A DNA stretch of 64,000 bases from Cryptomeria japonica (Eukaryota > Streptophyta > Pinopsida > Cupressales > Cupressaceae): contig NC_081409.1 of NCBI RefSeq assembly GCF_030272615.1, positions 645,948,468-646,012,467 on the forward strand, given 5' to 3'. A program made the position numbers and the translations under genes. The notes under the pieces were generated by a model. That model was not told the origin of the DNA. It made no database searches and was given only the letters and a program-made list of their open reading frames with translations. This document shows, piece by piece, positions 34,686 to 47,359 of the stretch. The first letter of the stretch is position 1. Each line of letters begins with the position of its first letter.

Positions 34686-37664
34686 TCATCGATGTTCACA
34701 TGCAGAACGATTTCGTCTAGTCTTAGTAGGAAGTTGAGGAGATTGAGGAGGAGGAATGTTCTCATCCTTATCACTTGGGTATTTAGGTTGTGGTCTCTTA
34801 GGCTGGATAATAGGAGAAGAGGAAGGCCTCTTCTCTCTATAAAAAGAAGGAGGAGGAACTGCTCCATATAAAGGAGGAATTTTTGGGTTAGGAAGGAGAC
34901 CAAGTCCATCATGACGAGGAGGTATAGGTCTACTTTTAGAAGGTTTGTTAGGCATAGACATAGTCACATCCATAGGGATGGGTTGGGGATCTTCTTGAGG
35001 AAAGACATTAGTTTTATCTTTCAAAGGAAGAACTTCCTTCTCAAGAACGATAGGAATATCAAGTTTGGGTGTTCTAGGTTCACTTAGAGATAGGATCATA
35101 TCTGTTTTCCACTTTTGATAAGATTTGAAAAGATGATCACTTCGTGGTGGAAGTGATTGGAATTGTTTAGGCCAAAAATAATCAATAGGGACACTAGAAG
35201 TTCTTTCAGCTGGTTTAAAGAGACTATGATTGACAGTAACAACTTCACCATTATGGGGAAATTTCAAACATTTATGTATAGGAGAAGCAATAGCTTTCAT
35301 GGAAGATAGCCAAGAATAGCCAAGCTTCACATGAAATTGTTCGGATGAAGGAATAATAGCAAAGTTCACATCAAGGGATTTGTTATGGACCTCAATAGGT
35401 AATGTAATAGAACCAATTGCAGGAGAAAAAAATGCATCAAATAATTTCACAATCACATCTGTTTTGTCATAGATCACTTGATTCAATTGCAAAGTAAAAA
35501 GAAATTCTTCAGTAATAACATTAACCATGCATGAAGGATCAATAAGCACTCCACGGCAAGGTGTATTCTTGACTTTTGCAACTCTGTATAAAGGACCATA
35601 AGGTGCCCTGATAGTTTCACTAGAATCAAATGTGATGGAAGGTTCTTTAGGGTTTTCTTGCTGCTCTACAAAGTTAATCACATTCGGAGTCATAGACACA
35701 AGACCATCAGATGAGAAAGAGGAATCATTAGTCTCAATCGTATTAGAGGTATGAGAAGGTAATGGATCAGTAAAAATCTGAAGATTTTGGTTAGGAGAAG
35801 CTACAGACGTGTTGCCTTTATCATTCACTCCAGAAACAGAGATAGTATTATTATCAATCAAATCTTGAATTTTACCCTTTAAAGAAAAACATTTTTCAGT
35901 ATCATGCCCAGGTTGACGATGAAATTGACAAAAAGATTTGTTATCAAAATAAGGTGAATTAATCTTTGCAGGATCAATTTGCCTTATAGGAGGAAGAGTA
36001 AGCACATTTTGTTCCAATAACTTATTCATAATACTATGCAATGACTCATTCAAAGGAGTATACTTTCTTTCTTTCTTGAAAAACTTAGAAATAGGAGGAA
36101 CACCTAATGCTGCATTCACATTGTTGTTGATGATGTTTTCATTGACTTTGATGGAATCTCTGTTCGGTTTAAACTTTCCAAATGGTTGTTGACTGCTATC
36201 ACCCTTATCACTCAGAGCCATAGGATGTGATTGTTCCATTTGACTCACAGTCAGTTGATAATTATGAAGAGTTGCACACAACTGTTGGAAAGAAGTAAAC
36301 TCAGAAAGTAGAAGTTTGTCTCGAATATCTTTTTGTAAATTAGAAATAAAGATTCTTTGAATATCATTGTTAGGTCCTGGAAAAGAAATTTGAGCATACA
36401 AATGCTTATATCTACCAATGAAATCAGTCACTTTTTCTTTAACACCTTGTTTACAATGCATTAAATCAATCAAAGTAACTTTAGGACTTATATTGTTTTG
36501 AAATTGTTGAATGAAAGCATTTGCAAGTTGTTCGAAAGAAGTAATAGAATAAGAAGGCAACAAGCAATACCATTGTAGGGCTTTGTCTCTTAATGTTCTA
36601 GTAAACAGTTTTGCAAGCAACCTTTGGTCATAAGGAAAATCAGTACATATTGTTTGAAAAGTCTTAACATGTGTTAGAGGATCACCTTTACCATTATAAA
36701 GTTCCAAATGCGGGATTTCAACATGTTTAGGAGGGATAGCTTGAACAATGTCAAGAGGAAGTGGGCTCGCAACATCAAATGTGGGCACACTAAATTTAGA
36801 TTGATTCATAGAGGCAATTTGTTGCTGTAACAAAGAGATAGTTTGTGCAAGATTGTTAATGGTCGCTTCAGTCGAAGAATTCATATTAGATGTGTTAGAT
36901 TGAGATGGAGGTGTTATGTTATTGAAAGAAGGTAAAGAGTAAGGTGGCGGGACACTATGATAGTTAATCATAGGGGAGGATTGGAAAGGAGGAACACTAC
37001 AAGGAGGAATGGAATGGTTGAATGAATTTCCCCCTTGCGTCATGTTCATTTGTGGAGATGTAATAGGAACACTCATTGAAGGAATGAATGAAGAAGTCGG
37101 ATTGAATGAAGGAAGAGGGTTAATTGAAGAGGAAGGATTGCCCCCATGACTGGTAATCATAGGTGGAATGTCTTGTATGGAAGTAGTCATTATGTTTGAT
37201 GTAAAGGTAGGTATGCTAGCAATAGGAGTTGTCAAAGGAATAGAATGATTGACTTGAGTAGGAGGTTGTGTATAACCTAAAGTTTCAGCACAACTCTTCA
37301 TAGGCATCACATTTGAATCCACAATGTGTGCAATACCACGCAAAATATCAATTCCATTCTTATCACTTTGAAGCATATGTTTTAGACCCTCAATTAAAGG
37401 AAGAGCTTGACTATCGGGGTATTCTTGAGACATCCATTGTCGAAAATCGTCAAATTGGTTATCCAATTTCACAAGTTGTTCTACAGAAACCTCATGGAGA
37501 GCTTCTTCATCATTAGGAGGATTAGAGGAATTACCCATGTCCTCGTTAAAAAGGCCATTCAAATTAGGTTCCATCTCCTCAGTAATTAAACCTTGGAAAG
37601 ACTTAATTCTAAGGCTTCGTCTAACAGGAATAGTGTAAGTAGGGCTTATTGTTGTAAAACTCAT
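34686..37664 (-). CDS. Gag with protease-like segment, C2 (992 aa)
   Basis: Homologue of the C1 protein with the same start (MSFTTISPTY), capsid region, CX2HX4HX4C knuckle (CQFHRQPGHDTEKC) and altered protease signature (VLIDPSCMVNVI), so the DPS change predates both insertions. The frame stops at 34686 with TGA where C1 has CGA. In-frame homology then continues to a stop at 34239 with a short deletion near 34600. The last part ends VDDVLD, the natural C-terminus that C1 has lost by a 1-base deletion. Intactness over almost 1,000 codons suggests recent selection for Gag function in the source element. Confidence 0.85.
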   Translation of the reverse strand: MSFTTISPTYTIPVRRSLRIKSFQGLITEEMEPNLNGLFNEDMGNSSNPPNDEEALHEVSVEQLVKLDNQFDDFRQWMSQEYPDSQALPLIEGLKHMLQSDKNGIDILRGIAHIVDSNVMPMKSCAETLGYTQPPTQVNHSIPLTTPIASIPTFTSNIMTTSIQDIPPMITSHGGNPSSSINPLPSFNPTSSFIPSMSVPITSPQMNMTQGGNSFNHSIPPCSVPPFQSSPMINYHSVPPPYSLPSFNNITPPSQSNTSNMNSSTEATINNLAQTISLLQQQIASMNQSKFSVPTFDVASPLPLDIVQAIPPKHVEIPHLELYNGKGDPLTHVKTFQTICTDFPYDQRLLAKLFTRTLRDKALQWYCLLPSYSITSFEQLANAFIQQFQNNISPKVTLIDLMHCKQGVKEKVTDFIGRYKHLYAQISFPGPNNDIQRIFISNLQKDIRDKLLLSEFTSFQQLCATLHNYQLTVSQMEQSHPMALSDKGDSSQQPFGKFKPNRDSIKVNENIINNNVNAALGVPPISKFFKKERKYTPLNESLHSIMNKLLEQNVLTLPPIRQIDPAKINSPYFDNKSFCQFHRQPGHDTEKCFSLKGKIQDLIDNNTISVSGVNDKGNTSVASPNQNLQIFTDPLPSHTSNTIETNDSSFSSDGLVSMTPNVINFVEQQENPKEPSITFDSSETIRAPYGPLYRVAKVKNTPCRGVLIDPSCMVNVITEEFLFTLQLNQVIYDKTDVIVKLFDAFFSPAIGSITLPIEVHNKSLDVNFAIIPSSEQFHVKLGYSWLSSMKAIASPIHKCLKFPHNGEVVTVNHSLFKPAERTSSVPIDYFWPKQFQSLPPRSDHLFKSYQKWKTDMILSLSEPRTPKLDIPIVLEKEVLPLKDKTNVFPQEDPQPIPMDVTMSMPNKPSKSRPIPPRHDGLGLLPNPKIPPLYGAVPPPSFYREKRPSSSPIIQPKRPQPKYPSDKDENIPPPQSPQLPTKTRRNRSACEHR

Positions 37665-38844
37665 GCACTAGAGAGGGAGAGAAGATTTTGAATTTAGAGG
37701 TAGCAAATTTCAGTAAGATCAGCCAATCTTCTAGATTTAAGCTGTTAAATGCAATCATGACAATCTCCCGAAATTTCGGAAAAAATGTCAGGGACCGTGG
37801 CGCTCGGAGTGCACACGGTCCTCGCAACTTTTTTCGAAATTTGCAGGGATGAAAGTTATGATGATTTTAAAGCTAATCTGAAAAAATTGAGTGATTTTAC
37901 GATCTGTAGATAGGCCAAATTAAAGTTGCAATCTCAAAATTGAACCCTACCAAGATTGTCGAAAAATGCAAAATTTGAATTTTGAAAAAGAGAGGGAAAC
38001 TGAAATTTTGAATTTTATGATTTTAGAGGGAATACCAAAAGCAATGCAAGTTTTGAAATTTAAAAGTTGACTCAATTTCACGCAAAATTCAATTTTGAAA
38101 GCGGAAATCAAAGTTGTTGTAATCAAGCACTTAGTTTCAAAAGTCACAAATTGCAAGAATTTGAATAAAGTACTGAAATTTCGAATGAATGCAAACACAT
38201 TTTTCAGATTTAGGACAGTAAGAACACAATTTTGACACAAAATTTCAATTTTAACAATTTTTGAATGATTAGAAGCCTTAAACCAAGCAATCACAAGACC
38301 AACTTTGACTTTAATTTTGAAAGTGTTAGAATTGATAAAATCAGTCAAAATTTTGGATTTTAGCAGAAAAATACAGTAAGATCTAGCTCCCGAAATTTCG
38401 GAAAAAATGTCAGGGACGATGGCGCTCGGAGTGCACACGGTCCTCGCAACTTTTTTCCAAATTTTCAGGGATGAAAGATATTATGATTTTATTGCCGAAT
38501 CCAAAGTTACAGCTGATTTGGAGATGTTTTGATCAGTGAAATTGTCGGACAAAGGTTGAATCAAGAGGGTTTCAAAAATTAGGGTTTTGACACTTAACCA
38601 CTTAATTTTCAAAATTAAAGCACAAATATGAATTGACAATTTGCAATAGAAGGGTAGATCTAAAACAAGCATTAACAATTAAACATTTCGCAAGCTTAAT
38701 TACTAAAAAGAAAATTTAGGGTTTTTATGCAATGAACCTCTAAAATTTTGCAAAAGATCAAACATGGAAATGTAATCAAGGAATCCAATTTTCAAATCTA
38801 ACCATAAATAACCAGAAAGGATGTTCACCTTAGGTTCACCAAAA
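37665..38844 (-). other. 5' leader of C2
   Basis: Colinear with the C1 leader, including two direct repeats with the GGACC..GGTCC hairpin. I see no conserved protein: the long minus frame present in the C1 leader is interrupted here. Confidence 0.55.
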
Positions 38845-40051
38845 TGTAAAGCGAAAAATCGAACCCTAGTTGCTCTCCCCTCTTCCAACTCCAAGGAGAG
38901 AGAAGGGAGGTTACTAGGATTGACGGTTTTCACTTAGGGGAGACTTTACATTCAAAAAAGGGGTTGAAACCCACAAGATCCAATCCCACACAATGCAAGA
39001 TTGGATTCTAAATGAGTTTCAAGGGTTAAGACAGCAAGGCTACCCTCTTTTGTAAAGAATGTGGATAGAATGATCAAGCTAGGAATGCATAGAAAGTGAG
39101 AAAGATTCACTTATAAACTGAGATAGGGATATAGGATGAAGCTGCAGACCTGGAATTAGCAGTAAAATGTCGAGACGGCGCTGTCCTGCAAATTTGAGCA
39201 AAAGTTGACGGGACGATGGCGCTCGGCGTGCACACGGTCCTCCGAAAAATCCACGAAACGAAGGGGGATCTGTTCGTCTCTGCACAAGGATTCCAGATCT
39301 TCAATTTCAGCCGTGTACCTGCAACCTACACACAGAAAAGCGAAGACGATTGGGGGGTTAGGAATTAGGGGTTTGCCCTTAGGTCAAACCCCGGTTTTGG
39401 AATTAACCGAGAAATGAGAAATGCTGTAAATGTAAATGATTGTAATGTAAAACAAGTACTAGTACCTTGTTGTAAGAATGTTTGTATTCTTACATGCGAA
39501 GGTGTAGATGTTGTTGTTTGTTGTATGTTGTATGTTGTATGTGATCTCCTCTTCAATGGTTGAATCCTTGTCTTGAATGCAACACTTAGCCTTGAATGGA
39601 GACTTGGAATGATCAATTGTTTGAAGGAATGCTTGAATGCTTGAATGCTTGAATGTTTGAATGTTTGAGTATCGTTTCCATGCCTTTTTTCCGTCCTTTT
39701 AAAATGAGAGAGGAAAAGTAGTTTATATACTTGCCAATTAGGGTTGATAGACTGATTTTCCCGACCTTAGGCCGACCAGGAAATGTTATTTTCCAAATTG
39801 CAAACAAAAAGACCCGAAGCCCCATAGGAGACTGGGCCCAAAATAGGGCCAGGGACAAGGGCGCTGGGCACTCTGGTCCCACCTCCCGGGACAGCAGGGT
39901 GCAAGGAGGGATCAGGCAGGGTGCTGGAAAAATGCAGTTTTTGGTGTCGTGAGCAAGTTTCGGGGTCTCCATTCAAGTTCCGTGTTGCGTCACCATCGTG
40001 AAGACTGAAATGCAGTCGAAATTGAAAGTGTCGCAATTTTAGGACGCTACA
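38845..40051 (-). repeat. 5' LTR of C2
   Basis: 1,207 bp, from TGTAAAGCG to GACGCTACA. Only one GC-rich palindromic unit is left (about 39850-39881). It carries longer GAATGCTT runs (39625-39668). Confidence 0.9.
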
Positions 40052-40277
40052 TCCAGAATTCATCATACCGATCTTGGAATCTGGTGGATTGGATTATTCT
40101 CAACAGGACATCTGGTTGAAATTTTCAATTGTATTTATTTTAACTTAAAGTTAGGGTTTGCAAAGTTAAAAGAGGCAAAATGTGAATCATTTCTCACATT
40201 GCAAGTGAAGAGTTCAAGTTGCAGGGTGAGGCAAACCAAATTTCAAGGAGATCAGAAGGCTTAAGATGATCCGACAA

Positions 40278-42877
40278 GAAGCATATTTTCAAATTTGGTT
40301 CATTGATTATCTGTCTAGCACTATACTTTATGAATGAAATACCTGGGATAGGAAGGGTTCAATGGGAATTTGACTTATCGGTAGCTACTTAGATAAAGAA
40401 AGGTCTACAAAGATTGGGAAATAAAGAGAATCAGATAGCTACCTTGTGGAGTTTCTTCAAAACTTTCCAAGGCAGAATGAAGAATAGGGAAAGGATCCCT
40501 AAGGAACTAGTGGGCAAATATGCAGATACTATCTATTTCATGGTTGATAAGGACCAGTGCCATATGGAGGCAGTAGAGCCAAGGACAGTATGGATAATGC
40601 CAATGGGATATGAGGTTGATGCTTAAACTCTTGAAGGCTATTCTCAACATCTTTTGAGCAAACTGGTTGACACTCACAAACCAAAATTTGGCACTTTCAA
40701 AGAAAAATATATGGAATTGCATAAGTTCACTCAACCTGAAAGGAAAAGAAAGGTAACAAAAATGGCCAAGGCTATGGCTGAAAAGATATTCTTTACAAAA
40801 GAAGCTATCAAGAAAGCCAAGGAAAAGAAGGCTTAGATGGAATCAGAGGAGAAATCAAAGAAGCCAAAGGAGACTAAGTCTTCTCCTACTTTGGTGAAGA
40901 CACCTCTTCAATCAATAGCTCAAATTTCATCCAGAAAATGAGTACTAAAGAAGAAGCCGAAACCAAAAAGAACTTATGTCCCTGTATCTCCTTTTGCATC
41001 TAAGACAGAGTCAAATGAGGAATCTAAAAAAGCATAGAAGAAAGGAGAATTTTTCAGAGTGGTGAGGAAACCACAGTCTAGTGGTTCCCAACAAATCAAG
41101 AAGACAAAATCAGAACCTGCTCTAACCGATAGGCCTAAAAGAGGAAGAAAGTTAAGGATAGAGCTTGATGAAGATCTTGAATCCGCTAAGGTCGAAGGTA
41201 AACTACCATCATTCCCCCATCGACTTCAAAATAATTGATAGATGAAATAGCTATTAATGGTAATCTCAAGAATATTAGTGCATACTATGAAATTATTGAT
41301 GAGAATGAATAGAGGGAAGTTGAGGAAGTTGTTGTGTTGCATTTGTTGTAACTTCAACAAATCATTAATTGAGTTAGAACGTAGCATTCCAAAGAATCTA
41401 TATAACATTATTGATGCTAGAAGGCTAACTGTAGGCCGAATAGATAAGGAAATGAAAGAACGTGAATTGATCAATATCAGTGCTTTTGTATTTCACAAGA
41501 AGAAGTTGATAGACTCATGGAGAAATCCAAAAAGAAGGAATTATGAAGCAAAAAAATAGTAAATAGGCTTATGGTTGGCAGGGTTGAGGAAGTCAGAAAA
41601 GAAACTGAAGAAAAATGGAAAAAGTTCTTAAAGGTCAATCAGATTCCAATCAACCCCAAGTTTGATGATGTCTCTCAGAAGGAAGATACTTCCCCTCCGC
41701 ATGTACAGGTAGGTGATTTTGGTAATCAGAAGGATGAAACTCAGATAGAGGCAAATCTATAAGATTAGGCCAATATACAAACTTGATGTAGGGGACAATC
41801 AAAATCCCCTGGTTGACAAGGACAACCCAGAGATGGTGGAAAGTAAAGTTGAAGAAGCCAAAGAGACACCAAATGATGATACTACACCAAGTGGTGACAT
41901 CGATGCAAAGGTTGAAGAAAAAGAAAAGGATAAAGGAGAGGCATGAGATAAGGCCAAAGAGATTGGTAAGGGAAAGCACAAAATTGAAGATGTCCTGGTT
42001 ATCATGGCAGTTGACACACATAAGGACAAATAGAAAAGTATTTTACCTCAAATCTCCATCAACTTTGTTGGACCTCTTGATATTGGACAGATGTCTCTAG
42101 CTGAAAGGTTGATGGTTATTGCAGCAGTTCAGGCTCAAGCTAGTCAGGGCTTGGTTACGTCAAAGAGTAAGGACAAAAAGTTTATTGAGATGTCTGTAAG
42201 TATTTTGCATAAGGTGGCACTGGAACTGCAATTAGATCCAAATTCTAACTCCTCCTGCAAGCTGTTACAATTGATCAAGAATATCAGTACCAATTTTGAG
42301 TCATTTCAAAATGCAACCACTACGCAAGTATTGGACAAATTCAAGGAGGTGTGTATGTAGACATTCCAGAAGATGATTGAAGATGACAAGGTCAGATTGA
42401 GCAAAGGACTGCAAACAATCTCTGAGGAATTGAGTGAAGGAGGAAATATATATGTCATGTCTCATATTGCCCATATTCACATCAGATATAGACAAGCAGA
42501 TCAGTGTTTGTTAGGGCAAGCTTGATGGTACATCTTAGTGATTTGATTCCAATGTATCCCTTACCAACAGTATAGAAGGAAAAGTGATGGCTCTAATCGA
42601 TGATATCTTAGGCCAAAATATAGAAAAGGATAGAATACTAAGGTGATTTGATGAACTCCAGAACCTTATTGCCCCCTGGATGGACACCATGCTAAGCAAC
42701 AAAGTAGATGGCATGAAGTCAATGACACAACTATTTCCGACAGACTTGAAAGATATGTAGATATATGCTTATGTTTTCAATGCTTTCATCACAGTTTTGG
42801 ACAACTTGAAGAATGGGTGGGATATCCACTTAGGATTTTTGAAGACTCTTTTTGTAGATATCCTCAAGTATGTATAG
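40278..42877 (+). pseudogene. ORF2 of guest B copy 2 (N-terminally deleted)
   Basis: Starts at the same internal deletion as copy 1 (GACAAGAAGCATATTTTC) and runs to the natural C-terminal TAG near 42877. Open pieces include 40414-40626 (RMKNRERIPKELVGKYADT), 41257-41559, 41571-41762 and 42091-42360 (AERLMVIAAVQAQASQGLV). The final segment reads DTMLSNKVDGMKSM and ends DILKYV. There are many TAG/TGA stops and a shift near 42520. It shows that the family B C-terminus continues about 120 codons past the shared TGA. Confidence 0.6.
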
Positions 42878-43100
42878 AATATTCGGTATTTACCCTTGTA
42901 TATGAGTTTTTGAGAAATGCCCCAACTTTGGCATTGTTGTCAAAGGGGAAGAGTAGAGTGAAAAATGTATAAGAAATGATAGAAGTTTTTGGTTGATACA
43001 AGTTTTTGAGTTTTTGGTCTAAGGGGGAGCCTTAGAAATTTTGATCCGTTATACAGGTTGACTCAACACTTAGTCATTTTTTACGAGTGTTTCCATCAAT
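42878..43100 (+). other. 3' untranslated region of guest B
   Basis: Short noncoding stretch before the polypurine tract, containing GTTTTTGGTTGATACAAG and AAGGGGGAGCC. No frame. Confidence 0.5.
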
Positions 43101-43115
43101 GCCAAAGGGGGAGAT
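43101..43115 (+). other. polypurine tract of guest B
   Basis: GCCAAAGGGGGAGAT directly precedes TGTTGGCAATTG of the 3' LTR. The intact family version. Confidence 0.9.
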
Positions 43116-44041
43116 TGTTGGCAATTGACACTCATCTAGTGGATACCAATGCATTTATAATGAATTAGGGTTTCCATTGATGACAAATCTTCATGGAAAT
43201 CCTATCTAGTAGTTATGGATTTTGGTAATCGACTAAGGGAGTGGTTGAATAATCTATCACTGGTACTTTAGGAAAGCAAATAACTTTTGATCAAGAATCT
43301 TTGTGGTATTTTGGTGGTCAGATTTGTGCATGGGATGATAGGGACAACATGTAGAAATCATTTTGACATCATTTGGTTGATCACATATGTTTTAGAGATC
43401 CGGTCTAAGCTGACTTTGGTTATACGTTACATTGCATAATATGGATGGCCAACTTGATGAATGTTTCATTTTCTGATTGCGGATATATATGACCGATATA
43501 GGAGATTTTTTGAGGTTTGATTGAGCGAGTAGTGATTGAGAAACCTATTCGGCATAGTTTCACATGCACATTCTTGATCTAGTAGCTGACTGAGAAGTAG
43601 AATAGGGCAGAGTTGCAGAGAAGCTATAGTCAGACTTTTTGCACTTAATCAGAACTCATCCAAGCATTGTTTGATGCTATTTTGGAGTTTAATCATTTTA
43701 GTTATCATTTTAAATGATATATAAGTCAGTGTGACTTCCATATTGTAATTGAACCTTTGGTTCTAGGTAGTGTGCCTGAATGCAAGTGCATTCCCCTTAT
43801 GTAATATTTATGTACTCCTCATCACAGTATATGAATATTGTGGGTTCCAATCCCATCGTGGTTTTTCTCTTTCTAGATTTCCACGCAAAAATATTGGTGT
43901 TATGATTTTGTGGTTGATTATCTTGTGTTCCTGAATTTTACTTTATTGCATTTTCTTTCAATGGTCTGAGAATAAGTGAAAAAATTTATTTACCGGTAGA
44001 ACACTGATTCACCCCCCTCTCAGTGTTCCTTCATTCCAAAA
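43116..44041 (+). repeat. 3' LTR of guest B
   Basis: About 926 bp, intact start TGTTGGCAATTGACACTCAT and a mutated end TTCCAAAA that merges with the following A-run. Colinear with the 5' LTRs at 5563 and 17276. The probable target duplication AAAAT follows at 44043-44047. Confidence 0.88.
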
Positions 44042-44042
44042 A

Positions 44043-45173
44043 AAAATTCTTGTCTGATCACCTCAAGCCTTCTGATCGCCTTGAAATCTAGTTTGCCTCG
44101 CTCTCCAGCTTCAACTCTTTGCTTGCAATTTGATAAATGATTCACACTTTACCCTTTTTAACTTTGCAATCCCTAACTTTAAGTTAAAATAAATACAATT
44201 GTAAAGTTCAATTGGATGTCATGTTCAACATAATCCAATCCACTAGATTCCAAGATTGGTATGATGAATTCTAGATAATCATCTCCAATCATTTGCAATC
44301 AATCTTGATCGATCAAAGATCTCTTTAGGGGGTTCTGCAAGATTTTCATGAAGATGCCACCCCCTAAGGCCGAATGCCTTATTTACTAGATGAAGATCCT
44401 ACCTCAGATTTAGGTGCAGATCCACTGGTTGCCTTGGATTCATCTTTCTTGGCCCACATCTTCTCATGCTTGTTCCTAATCTCTTCTACTTTTGCCTTTC
44501 CTTTTTCATCAGCTTTGTTCTTGTCTACCAGAGAATTCTTGTTCATATTCTTACTTCTACAATACTTTGCAATGTGACTAGTTGTGTTGTATGCATGGCA
44601 AACAACATTGTTCTTCTGACTACCCTTGTTATTTCTTTGATTTCCTCTAGATCTATATTGATTAGCCATATGTCCAAATCTATTACAGGCATGACATTTG
44701 ACATTCTTGAGACTTCTACATTCAATTGTCTTATGACCATACTTATTGCAATTGTGACATTGACCAAAGAATGATGAGTTATTCCGATTGACTCTATTTC
44801 TATATTGACTTGCCATATGACAAAATTTATTGCAAACAAAACATTTTCCATTGAACTTTTGAGCATTAGGTTGTCTTACTAGAGGTTTCTTGCTCTTCTA
44901 ATGAGTAGGCTTTGCATTGCTCTATCCAAAACTAGAGGATTCTCCTTTTTCATATTGAAGTCCTCTTATTTTCTTTCCATGTCTTTGACTATCCAGCATC
45001 TCATCGATCCTTATTGAGATAGCATTAAATTTGTCTTTGTACTCATTTGCAGTAGAAAGATCATCTCTTAAGGAAACAATTTGTCTTTCAAGTTCTTGAC
45101 CAACCTTCCTTGATTGCATTAATTCAAGCTTCACTTGATCATTCTCATAGGTAAGTCTGTAGCATTCATCCTA
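44043..45173 (-). mobile_element. host B element, 5' half
   Basis: Minus-strand gag and gag-ORF2 spacer of the element whose 3' half is at 1011-5562. It is interrupted on the left by guest B and on the right by D at 45174, in the coiled-coil part of gag. Confidence 0.75.
44379..45173 (-). pseudogene. Gag-like ORF1 of host B, four zinc knuckles
   Basis: From the D junction: coiled coil (KLELMQSRKVGQELERQ), a basic patch with KETSSK-like residues, then knuckles CFVCNKFCYMA.., CHNCNKYGHKTIEC, CHACNRFGHMANQY and CHAYNTTSHIAKYC, and a KGKAKVEEIRNKHEKMW tail ending SSSK at 44379. The second knuckle is intact. The others have lost one residue each. It matches guest B gag (13231-14239) and, more distantly, A gag. 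Confidence 0.7.
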
Positions 45174-45563
45174 TGATGCTAAAAATGTGGTTAGTATAAG
45201 AGGCATACACATATAATGAGACAATAAAAACATAATTGAAAGCTTAATTGAAAACTAAATCAAAGATGCAAACCATAAGCCTTCCTTGAAATGTCCCATT
45301 TTCCTCTATTCTTGAGGACCTTGAAGGTGTTGGATTGATGGGCTCTCAGCGGAGTAATGACCTCCAAAGTGACAACTCAAGAGTTGAGTAGCTAATTGAT
45401 CATGATTAACTATGGAGATGATATGGAATGCATGATTTAAGAACCTAGATGCACATGCTATGATAAATCCAAAGCTAATTACTAGATAAGTGAAATGCAA
45501 ATGCTATAGTAACAATGCCTAAATTGATATGAGATGGGATCCTTATTGCTCCAAAATGAGGGG

Positions 45564-45572
45564 TATTTATAG
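45564..45572 (-). promoter_or_regulatory. sense TATA box of D LTR
   Basis: CTATAAATA on the minus strand, about 390 bp from the LTR end, in the usual place for the promoter that makes the genomic RNA. The rest of the promoter cannot be judged. Confidence 0.5.
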
Positions 45573-47359
45573 GATTTCCAAGACCAAAGTTGAGGTGGCA
45601 GGAATCGATGGTCCGGATTTGATCTGAAGATATCAAGGGCCAAGATGGAGGAAGTTGAAGAAGAGGTTGGAGGAAGGGACACTTGTCATCTTTGTGGTGA
45701 CAAGTGTCAAGGAGCCTTGCTCATGAGAGGGTAAGTGTCCAAGGGAGGAGACATGTGGCAAAAGTGCCATGTGTCTCAAGGAGAGTATCCACACCATGAG
45801 AGGTTAGAATGTGCAAGATAGGATAGGGTTAGTTAGACCCAAGATTAGATTGAATGGGTTAGGTTAGGGGATGGTTAGGTTGGGTGGTTAAAGTTAGGAG
45901 CCATGTGCTCATTTGAATTTAGAAATTCAAATTGTAGTCACATAAATCTGTCCACTTAATTAAATGAATACTTAGTATTTATTTGATTATTTAACCATCA
46001 ATTAATAATTAATTAAATTAATATTTAATTAATTCATCTTAACCCTATTCTCCTATTAATTAAATAAATTATTCAATTTATTTGATTTAATTCACTTAAC
46101 CAAATTCAGACCATTAATTAAATAAATAAATCATATTTATTTAATTAAATCTTCTCTCACATTTAAATAAATTAATATTTATTTAAATCCCCCAAAATCC
46201 CACCTCTCACATTTAAATAAATAAATAATTTATTTAAATCACCTTTATCCTCCACCCACTTGCATTTTCCTACAAATGCAAGTTGCACAATTATTTAAAT
46301 AAATAAATCATTTATTTAAATCACCTTTATCCTCCACCCACTTGTATTTTCCTACAAAAGCAAGTTGCACAACTATTTTAAATAAATTATTTATTTAAAA
46401 TCCTATTTATCCTCACCCACTTGAAACCTTTAATGGTTTCCCTTAAAGTATTCAAACTTGATGGCTTTAAAGTCTTCAAACTTGATGGCTTCCTTCTATA
46501 GTCTTCTTAAAGACTTTAATGGTTTTCCTTAAAGTCTTCAAGCCTTTAATGGTTTCCCTCAAAGTCTTCAAGCATTTTAAATGCTTTATCTTCTTTTTCT
46601 CATTTAAATAAATTAATATTTATTTAAATATTTATCCAAATTCAACTTACACCATTTAATTGAAAATACCAAAATTTCTCCCACTTGCATTTTCCTACAA
46701 AATCCACTTGTATGCCTAAACCCCTTCTAAATTCTTCTAAACCCTTCCTAATTAGCCTAATCCATCCCCTAAATATTGTCACATTCCTAAGCAAATTGGA
46801 GTCACTTCTCAAAGACTCCAAAGTCTTTGAAAAGCAATTAATGCTTTGTGTGTTCAACAAATTAACCCTCAAAGTCTTGGATAACCTTTGAAAGCTTCCA
46901 ACCTTCAACCACTAAATGGCTCAAAGTCTTTGATAACCATTGAAGGCTTTCAACCTTCAACCACTTAATCCCCAAAGTCTCCAATAACCATTAATGGTTA
47001 CCTCAAACCCTCCCACATGGTTAAAACATTTGTTTTGACTCAACCTCTACCCAACCCAAGGGTCTCATCAAGCCTTTAATGCTTTGACCATGATTATCTC
47101 TTAAACATTTGCACAAAGGTTTATCCTTGGATTAACTCTTAATCCAATGGGTAATCTTAATTTAGACTTGACCCTTGCCTTCTAGATAACCATGAGGTCT
47201 TCTCAGGCCTTTAATGCCTCCAACCTCTTCTCTCAACCCAATCCTATGTTGACACTTGTCACCATTTTATTGGTGCCAATTGTGCACATGGATCCCCAAC
47301 TTTCAATCCTAACCCTTGTTAAGATTGCTCAATCTTAACCCTTCATTTCCCCATTTCTT

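Larger units (their letters stand above)
32621..40051 (-). mobile_element. C2, family C element with truncated 3' LTR
   Basis: Minus strand: 5' LTR 40051-38845, mutated primer site, leader, gag ORF 37664-34239, 3' untranslated region, polypurine tract 33512-33495 and partial 3' LTR 33494-32621. The right end abuts guest B sequence equivalent to 14345. The left end and its target duplication were lost in the deletion. Layout and content match C1, again without pol. Confidence 0.88.
16114..41816. repeat. tandem duplication, copy 2 (expanded by C1 and C2)
   Basis: The same order as copy 1: host B fragment, guest B 5' LTR, start of gag, family A element, and guest B ORF2 up to the GTTGA at 41812-41816. 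It was enlarged by C1 at 22201-30062 and C2 ending at 40051. It lost the outer part of the A2 5' LTR and guest B sequence equivalent to 13226-14344. Confidence 0.85.
17276..44041 (+). mobile_element. guest B element, duplication copy 2 (retains 3' LTR)
   Basis: 5' LTR 17276-18209, primer site and start of gag to 18414, nested A2 with C1 and C2, ORF2 from 40278 to 42877, polypurine tract and 3' LTR 43116-44041. It lacks most of gag through the deletion at about 32595. Together with copy 1 it reveals the full guest element, which was inserted in inverted orientation into host B. Confidence 0.85.
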
